This document shows positions 38,768-46,289 of a stretch of 64,000 nucleotides of DNA, piece by piece (within the stretch, counting starts at the first letter, position 1; each line of letters starts with the position of its first letter). Origin of the DNA: Snodgrassella gandavensis. Lineage in GTDB: Bacteria > Pseudomonadota > Gammaproteobacteria > Burkholderiales > Neisseriaceae. The position numbers were made by a program, and so were the translations under genes. Location of the stretch: positions 62,001 through 126,000 of the forward strand of contig NZ_CAJZCE010000002.1 of assembly GCF_914768025.1 (NCBI RefSeq), written 5' to 3'. The notes under the pieces were generated by a model. The model was not told where the DNA came from, did no database searches, and saw nothing but the letters and a program-made list of their open reading frames with translations.

Positions 38768-40993
38768 TCAGAAAGAAACCTTCATATTGCCCCAGACTGC
38801 ACGCCCACGTTCATTATAAGTATAGGCTGTACCACGCAGAGTAGAAGCATAGATACGTTTATTGAAAATATTCGACATTCCGGCGCGAAGATTAATATTT
38901 TTAGTAACAGCATAACCGGTGGAAATACCCCAGATACCATAACTGCCGATTTCTTCTCCACTCAGGCCAACAGTGCCCTGTCCGCCATTACCATGTCCGG
39001 CTTCAACCGGATTAACCGGAACAGAGCGGGGTTTCTGACGACCATAATAAGTATAGGTCAGTAAAGTGTCCCATTTTTCAGTTGGAGCCCATGCAAGAGA
39101 TGAGTTTAGCGTATATTTAGGAATAATAGACAAAGGATTACCGGTTGCCTTATTTTTGGAGTTAAACATATAAGTAAAATTATTTACCCATTTCCATTGT
39201 TTGGAGAACGGCAGCGTCAGATTACCTTCCAGTCCTTCCACCACTGCTTTGCGGGTATTTGTCCATTCAAAATAGTCGTAGCCTCCCGCGCGTGCAGCCA
39301 CATTCGTACTACCAGTAAAAATAATCTGCTGGCCAGCCTCAATCTTGTTTTTATAATCGTTGCGAAAATAAGCCAGAGAAGCCAGATAGCCATCTTTATT
39401 AAATTCGAAGCCCAGCTCCTTATTAATACTGGTTTCCGGTTTTAGCTTACTGTTACCAATCAGGTAACAGCCACGACCACTGCCTGAAGAAGTGGCACAG
39501 CCATTACCTTTGCTATACAGCATATAACTTTCCGTACTCTGATACAGATTCGGAACCTTGTATGCGCGTGCAATACCACCCTTAATCAGCCAGTTTGGAT
39601 GCAGTTGCCAAGCCATGTTTATAGCGGGGCTAATATTTCCGCCAGTTTTATTACTATGGTCGTAGCGCAGCATCGGCACCAGCTTTAACTGCTCGGTGAG
39701 GCTGATATTGTCTTCTACATAGCCAGCCCAGCTGCTTAGCGCAGGCGTATGATTGGCTGCTGCCGGATAAATCGCATTGGGTAAAGGAATGCGGCGCAGG
39801 CCGTCTGGGTCATCCAGCCTATCGTGCTGATATTCTGCACCCATTGTCAGCACATGCGGCACACCCAAAGTAAAAGGAAAGTTTACCTCACCGGCCAGAC
39901 GTTTAGTGGTTAGGATACTGTCGGCGTAAGTAATATTCTGGCTGCCCAAATCCTGACACAGGCCTTCCGGCCCGCCCGACAAAGCTTCTGAACAGTGGCT
40001 ATTGGTGGTTTTATCGTATTGTGCTACCAGCTTGCTGTCGCCCCAGTCCCAAAACCCTTCATGCGTCAGCGCAAAACTCTGGCGGTATAACCGGCGCGTT
40101 TCCTTACCATATAAGCTTTGAGTGTAATCGGTTTGCACATTGTTCGGGCCATCACCATTGTAGCGATTGCCCTGCCGGCTATAAGTAGCATCCAGAGTTA
40201 ATGTCTGCTCAGGAGACAGGCGCCATGCCAAACGTCCGCCCACATCCTTATTAATCAAACCCTCTTGTCCGGCAGCCACAGATTTACTGCCTTTGTCATT
40301 TAAACCCTGATTAATGTATGGTGAATCGGCATCAGTACGGTTCAGATTCCCATATACCCGAAATCCCAGAACATCTTTAATAATTGGTCCGTTTAAATCA
40401 AAGCCAATACGCTGAGTGTCACCTTCTTCTTTATCTGCTGCTAAATTCATAAAGGCATTAATCGCACCGTGAAACTCATTGCTGACTTTTTTTGTCACTA
40501 TATTAACCACTCCGCCGGCTGCACCAGAACCATAGCGTGCAGCGGCAGGCCCGCGAATCACTTCAATTGACAGGATTTCTGCTGCCGGTACCCAGTTACT
40601 GTCACCAATAGTGTCCCGCTCACCGCGCCAGCTCATGCGCGCACTGTTGCGTGCAGTAACAGGCCGGCCATCAATCATAATCAGCGTATTTTCCGGACCC
40701 ATCCCGCGAATATCAATCTGGCGTTTATTGCCATGCTGCCCAGAAGCAGTATTGCCGGTAAGATTCACCCCCGGCATCGTGCGCACCAGCTCTGAAATAT
40801 CATTTACCGGCACTTTACGTTCAATATCCTTACTATCGAGTTTGGATACACCAAGTGACTGTTTAACCTGCTGCTCGGCCGTTACATAAATATCTTCCAG
40901 CCTTGCCGTACCATCCTGTGCATACGCAGTGCTGCCAGCAAAAAACAACGGAAATAAAGCCAGTTTAAAAGAAGGGAATGGGTGTTGAGACAT
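38768..40993 (-). CDS. TonB-dependent catecholate siderophore receptor (FepA/PfeA/IroN-like)
   Basis: A 741-residue outer-membrane receptor with a signal peptide ending AYA-QDG. The TonB box region is LEDIYVTAEQ, the plug domain has MPGVNLTGNTASGQHGNK, RQIDIRGMGPENTLIMIDG and the FepA-group hallmark RGERDTIGDSNWVP, followed by EVIRGPAAARYGSGAAGGVVNIVTK split over the plug end. The barrel ends with aromatic-terminated WGNMKVSF. That hallmark segment places it with enterobactin/salmochelin receptors. It imports the ferric siderophore handled by the esterase, lipoprotein and ABC transporter encoded downstream. A Fur site precedes it. Confidence 0.93.
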   Translation of the reverse strand: MSQHPFPSFKLALFPLFFAGSTAYAQDGTARLEDIYVTAEQQVKQSLGVSKLDSKDIERKVPVNDISELVRTMPGVNLTGNTASGQHGNKRQIDIRGMGPENTLIMIDGRPVTARNSARMSWRGERDTIGDSNWVPAAEILSIEVIRGPAAARYGSGAAGGVVNIVTKKVSNEFHGAINAFMNLAADKEEGDTQRIGFDLNGPIIKDVLGFRVYGNLNRTDADSPYINQGLNDKGSKSVAAGQEGLINKDVGGRLAWRLSPEQTLTLDATYSRQGNRYNGDGPNNVQTDYTQSLYGKETRRLYRQSFALTHEGFWDWGDSKLVAQYDKTTNSHCSEALSGGPEGLCQDLGSQNITYADSILTTKRLAGEVNFPFTLGVPHVLTMGAEYQHDRLDDPDGLRRIPLPNAIYPAAANHTPALSSWAGYVEDNISLTEQLKLVPMLRYDHSNKTGGNISPAINMAWQLHPNWLIKGGIARAYKVPNLYQSTESYMLYSKGNGCATSSGSGRGCYLIGNSKLKPETSINKELGFEFNKDGYLASLAYFRNDYKNKIEAGQQIIFTGSTNVAARAGGYDYFEWTNTRKAVVEGLEGNLTLPFSKQWKWVNNFTYMFNSKNKATGNPLSIIPKYTLNSSLAWAPTEKWDTLLTYTYYGRQKPRSVPVNPVEAGHGNGGQGTVGLSGEEIGSYGIWGISTGYAVTKNINLRAGMSNIFNKRIYASTLRGTAYTYNERGRAVWGNMKVSF

Positions 40994-41030
40994 ACAAAAC
41001 AGAATATAAAAGAAAGTTTATTAAACAATA

Positions 41031-41059
41031 TTAATGATAATTATTATTGTTATTATTTT
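41031..41059 (-). promoter_or_regulatory. Fur-box-like site before the receptor gene
   Basis: TTAATGATAATTATTATTGT followed by TATTATT overlaps several GATAAT-like hexamers, 38-66 bases upstream of the receptor start on the minus strand. It is the best Fur match in the locus. Confidence 0.7.
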
Positions 41060-41356
41060 CAATTATAACTACATTTAACTAACCAAAAAATACAAATACA
41101 TACTTATTCAGTATAATAATTTCCTATGGTTACATAATTCAGTTTAATGTGACGAAAATTGACAGCTTTAACAAAAGATTCAGTCTACTGAAAAATTAGC
41201 AACAGCTTAACTACAAAATAAACTATTTATTCACAAAGAAATTCTGCTGATCACCCTTTTTCCTGCACATGCAGCTTAGTACTGGCTAAGGTAAAGAGAG
41301 AAAAACTGGTAATCCATCGTAGCATGCAGGAAAATAGATAAAATTCAATTAAAACA
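41060..41356. other. Divergent spacer between the receptor gene and the secreted-protein gene
   Basis: About 300 AT-rich bases bounded by a Fur-like site on each side. It probably holds the two divergent promoters. No gene or RNA structure is supported within it. Confidence 0.5.
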
Positions 41357-41371
41357 GATAATAATTATCAT
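41357..41371 (+). promoter_or_regulatory. Fur-box-like site overlapping the start of the secreted-protein gene
   Basis: GATAATAATTATCAT is a near-perfect Fur half-site pair; its last bases are the ATG of the gene at 41370. Binding there would block transcription into, or initiation at, this gene. No Shine-Dalgarno is visible upstream of that ATG. Confidence 0.6.
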
Positions 41372-42179
41372 GAAGAAAAAAATAACACACTCTCTCTATC
41401 CATACATTGCATTGTTGTTATCATTTGTAAGCCCACTACCTATCTATGCTGAAACTTTAGCTTCAGATATTCTTGTTTCTGATAACCCGGTAATAGCATT
41501 ACCAGTTACTCAAACCTGCGCAGGCGCACCATGGCCAAATATTGTGTGGATACACGTACATGATAATGAAGAAACCGCGCGCCAGACCGCCCTGCATGCG
41601 CTAAGCCAAATCCAGCAAGGCTGTTTACTGGATTTGCGCCATGGGGGTAACCGAGAAGTCAGCGTACAAAATAGTCAGGTAAGCTATCAATTTGATCCAA
41701 ATAGAATTTTTACTCCAAAGGGACGCCAAAGTGCACTGAAATGTCGTCAGGGAGATTGTGCTGCAGCTATGGCTCAGCTTACCCATGCCGCTAATCAATT
41801 TCTTAGCCAATATCTAGCTCAAAAACAGCTTATCGTGGCACTGCATAATAATCAGCCTAATAGCGGCTTATCCATACGTAACTATATAACGGGCGGTTCC
41901 ATGGCAGGTGTAACGCGTCAAATAGTGACCAATTCCGACAATAATGCGCATGATTTCTTCTATGTGACTAGTCAGAGAGCTTTTGATTTTCTGACTATAC
42001 GTGGTTTTAATGTGGTATTGCAGAATAATGAAGATATCAGCGATGATGGCTCTTTATCTGTCTGGTCTGCTCAGCAGCAGATTGATTATATCAATGTTGA
42101 AGCGGGAACAGGACATTCAAGTGCACAACTGGCCATGTTGGCGGCGATATGGGCATATATGCAGCAGTATTATCTGTGA
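41370..42179 (+). CDS. Secreted protein of unknown function in the iron locus
   Basis: A 269-residue exported protein with a Sec signal (LYPYIALLLSFVSPLPIYA, cleaved near YAE). The mature part has striking conserved-looking motifs: WIHVHDNEETARQTALHAL, LLDLRHGGNREVS, FDPNRIFTPKGR, ALHNNQPNSGLSIRNYI, DFFYVTSQRAFDFL and INVEAGTGHSSAQLAML. Clustered His, Asp, Glu and Arg residues suggest a hydrolase-like or metal-dependent active site, but I do not recognise the family. Two cysteine pairs (CAGAP/GCLLD and LKCRQGDCA) suit a periplasmic location. It is divergent from the receptor gene and has a Fur-like box at its start, so it is likely iron-repressed. Confidence 0.75.
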   Translation: MKKKITHSLYPYIALLLSFVSPLPIYAETLASDILVSDNPVIALPVTQTCAGAPWPNIVWIHVHDNEETARQTALHALSQIQQGCLLDLRHGGNREVSVQNSQVSYQFDPNRIFTPKGRQSALKCRQGDCAAAMAQLTHAANQFLSQYLAQKQLIVALHNNQPNSGLSIRNYITGGSMAGVTRQIVTNSDNNAHDFFYVTSQRAFDFLTIRGFNVVLQNNEDISDDGSLSVWSAQQQIDYINVEAGTGHSSAQLAMLAAIWAYMQQYYL

Positions 42180-42491
42180 TAAAAGTTTCTGATTGCAGAG
42201 ATAAACGATTACTCATTGATATCATTAAATATATGGATGGAAAATCAGTTTAATCATTGGTAAAAGCGGAAATTATCATTCAGATTGATGATTTATTCTA
42301 TAAACAGCTAAATAGAATTCTGCTGAAGTTTATGAAGTAAAAATAATACTATTGTTGGATGCGGAGTAAAATACTCTTTAGATTCAAATGTATTTAGGTA
42401 TCGCTTCAAATAATCATCATAAATTTAAATGTAATAAAAAATAAACAGATATATAATCTGGATTTTATAATATGTTGATTGCTTATTTTAT
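42180..42491. other. Intergenic region before the first pilin gene
   Basis: About 310 AT-rich bases. I saw no gene, no terminator with a good T-run and no clear sigma-54 site here, in contrast with the second pilin gene. Confidence 0.5.
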
Positions 42492-42992
42492 ATGATGAAA
42501 TATATCAGCTGTACCAGTCAGTATGCACAAAGGGGTATAAATGCTTTGCAAAAAGGGTTTACCTTGCTTGAATTGATGCTTGTTATTGCCATTATCAGTA
42601 TATTGGCTGGGGTGGGGGTAGCAACATACGCTGAATTTGTCGCCCGTTCTCAGGTGGCTGAAGTGTCTACTCTGGCAGAAAATATGAAAATGCAGATTTT
42701 AGATAACCTGCAAAGCAATAGCTGTGTTTCTGCTACTACTTTAAACAGCAATGCAGATGTACAAAACGGTAGATATGGAGTAGCGATAATTGGCGGTGCG
42801 CCAGTACACAATTCAGGCACATCGGCTTATTCAGAGACGGGTTGTACGATTACGTATCAGGTTAATAATACTTATGTATCACCGTTTATCGCCAATACCA
42901 AAATTGTTTTAGACGTATTGAAAAACGGTTCATTACGCAAAAACTCTACTTCCAACATCCCTGATAGGTATATACCGGAAGCGTTTATGTAA
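42492..42992 (+). CDS. Type IV pilin-like protein with unusual leader
   Basis: A 166-residue prepilin as read from the ATG at 42492. The cleavage and N-methylation site is G-FTLLELMLVIAIISILAG with the essential Glu5, followed by a hydrophobic helix and a globular domain containing two cysteines (NSCVSATT and TGCTITYQV) that should form the D-region disulfide. The leader from 42492 would be about 22 residues, longer than the 7 of its neighbour, and has no Shine-Dalgarno. The position equal to the neighbour's start codon reads ATA; a TTG (LQKG) with AAGGGG upstream is an alternative start. It is about 40-50 percent alike to the pilin at 43165, by eye, so a tandem paralog of uncertain expression. 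Confidence 0.8.
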   Translation: MMKYISCTSQYAQRGINALQKGFTLLELMLVIAIISILAGVGVATYAEFVARSQVAEVSTLAENMKMQILDNLQSNSCVSATTLNSNADVQNGRYGVAIIGGAPVHNSGTSAYSETGCTITYQVNNTYVSPFIANTKIVLDVLKNGSLRKNSTSNIPDRYIPEAFM

Positions 42993-43100
42993 TGCTATAT
43001 GTTAATTAGAGGAGTTATCCCTATTTGCGTCTATTTATAAAACATAGATTTATTAAATGAATATACTTAATTTGTGTTGGTTTAATAGAAAAATAAATTT

Positions 43101-43115
43101 TGGCACGCTAATTGC
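43101..43115 (+). promoter_or_regulatory. Sigma-54 (RpoN) promoter of the pilin gene
   Basis: TGGCAC (43101-43106), five bases, then TTGC (43112-43115): an exact match to the -24/-12 consensus with correct spacing, about 50 bases upstream of the pilin start. RpoN with PilS/PilR drives major pilin transcription in many proteobacteria; pilR is not in this window. Confidence 0.85.
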
Positions 43116-43164
43116 TACATACATTTTGTAACTCTTGCACAGTTTTTTAAACAAGGAGATTGAA

Positions 43165-43629
43165 ATGAAAGCATTGCAAAAAGGTTTTACATTAATTGAA
43201 TTGATGATCGTTATTGCGATTATTGGTATTCTGGCTGCTATTGCAGTACCTGCATACTCTGACTACATTGCACGTTCACAGGCTTCTGAAGCTTCTAGTC
43301 TTGCAGCTGGTCTGAAAACACAAGTTGTTGATAATATGCAGAACAATGTATGTACTGTAGCTGTTAATAATAATAGCGCCAATAATATTGATCGACAAGA
43401 AGGTAAGTACGGTATTGCGGAAATTATAGGTAGCCCTGCCCAGAACCAAGGTGCTCTGAACCCCACTGATCCTACTGGATGTCAGATTCAATACACAGTA
43501 AATAATACTGGCGTTTCTTCATCTATTGCTGGTCAAACACTGATATTGGATGTCTTGAAAAATGGGTCATTAAGTAAAGCTGCTACTTCCTCTATGGATG
43601 ATAAATACATTCCTAAAGCATACCTGTAA
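43165..43629 (+). CDS. pilE: Type IV major pilin
   Basis: A 154-residue prepilin; ATG at 43165 with AAGGAG upstream gives the short leader MKALQKG, cleaved by the prepilin peptidase before [20 protein letters not shown]. The Glu5 and the N-terminal helix are canonical. The globular part carries two cysteines ([16 protein letters not shown]) for the disulfide loop and ends in YIPKAYL. Type IV pili give adhesion, twitching and DNA uptake. It has its own sigma-54 promoter and terminator, supporting a major-pilin role. The upstream in-frame ATG at 43135 adds 10 unlikely residues. Confidence 0.9.
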   Translation: MKALQKGFTLIELMIVIAIIGILAAIAVPAYSDYIARSQASEASSLAAGLKTQVVDNMQNNVCTVAVNNNSANNIDRQEGKYGIAEIIGSPAQNQGALNPTDPTGCQIQYTVNNTGVSSSIAGQTLILDVLKNGSLSKAATSSMDDKYIPKAYL

Positions 43630-43649
43630 TTTTTAATTTAATTTTAATA

Positions 43650-43673
43650 AAAAGCCACCTTTGGGTGGCTTTT
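43650..43673 (+). terminator. Rho-independent terminator of the pilin gene
   Basis: AAAAGCCACC and GGTGGCTTTT form a 10-bp perfect stem with a 4-base loop, 21 bases after the pilin stop. Confidence 0.85.
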
Positions 43674-43760
43674 CTATATTAGGAACGAGAGGATGATTAC
43701 AATCATTAATAAATCCTGTTTTCACTATGCAGCATCTACTAAAAATGTTGTTTGTTTTAA

Positions 43761-44489
43761 ATGAATCATGAAGGAGTATTTATTCCTGATCATAGTTCGA
43801 TAAATGCTTCAGTAGTGGAGCCTTTGCTGAATGTGGCGAATGTACAATTGGTTGCCCAAGGCGAAAATCCTGCTTTGCTTAGTACAATTATGGGTGAAAT
43901 CCGTGAATTATGTGATTTAAAAGCCAAAAGCTCCAATTTTTCACTTGGACCATGGGATAAATTTAAGCAGTGCGTACCAAATAAATTGCAACAATAAGGC
44001 TATAATATACAGTCTTTCCATGCTTCATTTGCAAAGATGTATAATCGTAAAAACTGGTATCCTGCTGTAGGCTTGCACCAGACACGGTTTTTCCCTAAAT
44101 TCAGTAATATTCAGCACTGTCGCTCTTTTCCGGGGGCTTGTGATTTTAACGTGATACATGATATTTCTGCGGCTAATAAATCCGCAAAAGATAAATCATT
44201 TATTTACTGGCTGACTTTGAATACACATCATCCATATGATGAGCATGATATTCTCAGTTATGCTTACGATTGTAAGCAACCACTGTTTGAAGGTAGGCAG
44301 GAAGCGTGTCGTAATCTGAATTTACAACATCAGTTCTTTAGAGTTTTGGCTGATGAAATCAAGGCCGGAGGTTTTAAAGATACGGAAATTGTGATTGTGG
44401 GGGATCATAGCCCACCGATTATGCTAGATAAGTATAAAGATAGTTTTAAACCAGATTCTGTTCCATTTATTCATGTACGCGTGCATTAA
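43761..44489 (+). pseudogene. Sulfatase-fold (phosphoethanolamine-transferase-like) gene, interrupted
   Basis: A single reading frame from 43761 to 44489 broken by an in-frame TAA at 43995-43997 (context PNKLQQ, stop, GYNIQSFHASFAKMYNR). The second part has sulfatase-superfamily signatures: FIYWLTLNTHHPYDEHD and EIVIVGDHSPPIM, where D and H would bind the metal. Membrane helices and the N-terminal nucleophile region of EptA/LtaS-type enzymes are missing at the 5' side, so the gene is truncated as well. Its position after the pilin gene suggests a former surface or pilin-modifying transferase; that link is inference. Confidence 0.75.
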
Positions 44490-44845
44490 TTAAATCAATT
44501 GTAAACAAGAATAGAAAAAGCCGAATAAATAAATTTATTCGGCTGTTTAGCTTGCATAAGAATCATTAAATAGCTTGTACTTTCTGGAAATTCTTATATT
44601 TTCAATAAAATGTCGTATTGATAATCTTAAAGGCTTATTTTTACTGTAATACAGAGAAATAATGATCAATTGATTTTGTGTATATTGTTTATTTAGAGAA
44701 TATTATGTGATTATACCCAGTTATTGGGGTATAAAATTACTTCAAACGCTTAAAGATAAAGCTGTTTACTCTTAATTAATATTTAGGCAATATTTTGCTC
44801 ATACTAATGGCTATTTTGATTAATAATAAAGCTATACATTATCAA
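44490..44845. other. Convergent intergenic region before waaA
   Basis: About 350 AT-rich bases between the sulfatase remnant and the waaA stop. Apart from the hairpin at 44519-44544 nothing is recognised. Confidence 0.5.
44519..44544 (+). terminator. Terminator-like hairpin after the sulfatase remnant
   Basis: AGCCGAATAAAT and ATTTATTCGGCT are exact inverted repeats (tight loop, so the inner pairs stay open), with A-rich and GTTTAG flanks. It ends 55 bases after the remnant. Confidence 0.6.
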
Positions 44846-46147
44846 TTAATTGTCTGTTAAATTATTTTTAAATTCACTATTATTCAATTTTTTATATATT
44901 GCCTGTGCCATTCGTTGGCTTGCTCCCTGATGTTGCTGAATAAAAGTTTCTGCACTATCCGACATGCGTTGCCTTTGTTGCGGATTGGCAAGTAAAGTCA
45001 AGGTTGTGGTTGCCCACTCATCGGACGACTGAATTTGCTGTGCAGCACCGGCTGCAATTGCTTTGGGGGCGGCATCGGCAAAGTTATAGGTAGATGGGCC
45101 AAACAAGGTAGGGAGTTTGCAGGCAATGGGTTCAACAATGTTGTGGCAGCCACTATCAACCAGACTGCCGCCTACAAAAGCAATATCGGCACACAGATAA
45201 TAGGCAAAGAGTTCGCCGATACTGTCGCCAATCCATATTTGCGTTTCTTCTGCAATATCCTGATTATCACTGCGTTTCTGGGTAATAAAATTCAATTTTT
45301 CAGCATATTCGCAAGCTGGCTGAAAACGTTCTGTGTGGCGCGGGATGATTACCAGCAAAGTATTGCCAAATTTTTGTTTCACCCATGCGTCCAGCAGTAA
45401 TTGTACTTCGTCTGTACCGTGGTAAAAACGGGTACTGGCACAAACTACTACTGGCCGGTTGCCGATGCGCTGTTTAAATGTCTGTGCCAATGCATACATG
45501 TCTGCTGGTGGCGATATATCGTATTTGGTATTGCCGCAGACCTGTATATTGGCGGCACCAATTTTATTTAACCGCCGGGCATCGGCATCTGTTTGTGCAT
45601 AGCAACCGGTCAGCGTAGCCAGTGGTGGCGCAACCAGTGAGCGTACTTTCAGATAACCATGCAGGGATTTTTCTGATAAACGTGCATTGGCCATAAACAG
45701 GGGGATATGATTCTGGGCACAGACACTCATCAGATTAGGCCAGATTTCTGTTTCCATTAAAACACCGAATAAGGGCTGGTGTTCGCGGATAAACTGGCTA
45801 ACCCATGATTTTTTATCATAGGGCAGATAGCGGCATTGTGCTTCAGGGAAAAAATGTTGTGCGGTAGCCCGGCCGGTAGGCGTAGTTTGGGTCATTAGCA
45901 GCGGTGTATCTGGAAAAAGACCTTGCAGGGCACGGATGAATTGTAACGAAGCGCGGGTTTCACCCACAGAAACCACGTGAATCCAGATTGCATGTTTTAC
46001 CGGATTTGGACAGGGCTTACCAAAACGTTCAGACCAGTTGAGTGCATAAGCTGGTGCCAGCTTGGCGCGCCGGCGCAGATATCTGCGTAAAAAGGGTGGG
46101 GCGAGCAGCCATAAAAATTGATATAAAAGGTTCAGGAACATATGCAT
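44846..46147 (-). CDS. waaA: 3-deoxy-D-manno-octulosonic acid (Kdo) transferase
   Basis: WaaA adds Kdo to lipid IVA at the inner face of the cytoplasmic membrane, an essential lipo-oligosaccharide step. The 433-residue GT-B enzyme has an N-terminal membrane-proximal helix (LYQFLWLLAPPFLRRYLRRR), the catalytic base E63 in SVGETRAS, the segment MTQTTPTGR, ETEIWPNLM, the Kdo site CGNTKYD, IIPRHTERF and the nucleotide-sugar motif SLVDSGCHNIVEP. The start may be at the first or third codon (MHM). Upstream lies smc, transcribed the same way, with a gap of about 140 bases. Confidence 0.95.
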   Translation of the reverse strand: MHMFLNLLYQFLWLLAPPFLRRYLRRRAKLAPAYALNWSERFGKPCPNPVKHAIWIHVVSVGETRASLQFIRALQGLFPDTPLLMTQTTPTGRATAQHFFPEAQCRYLPYDKKSWVSQFIREHQPLFGVLMETEIWPNLMSVCAQNHIPLFMANARLSEKSLHGYLKVRSLVAPPLATLTGCYAQTDADARRLNKIGAANIQVCGNTKYDISPPADMYALAQTFKQRIGNRPVVVCASTRFYHGTDEVQLLLDAWVKQKFGNTLLVIIPRHTERFQPACEYAEKLNFITQKRSDNQDIAEETQIWIGDSIGELFAYYLCADIAFVGGSLVDSGCHNIVEPIACKLPTLFGPSTYNFADAAPKAIAAGAAQQIQSSDEWATTTLTLLANPQQRQRMSDSAETFIQQHQGASQRMAQAIYKKLNNSEFKNNLTDN

Positions 46148-46289
46148 TAACTGTAGAAGCCTATTTCACGGCGATTATAAATTAAAAATCCGGCTTGATT
46201 AGTGGTAATCATTGTCGGGGAATATAACCAGCAGCGTAGATATATTGGTGAGTGGGCTGCTATCAAGATGCTGGCTTGTCTGTTTGTGC

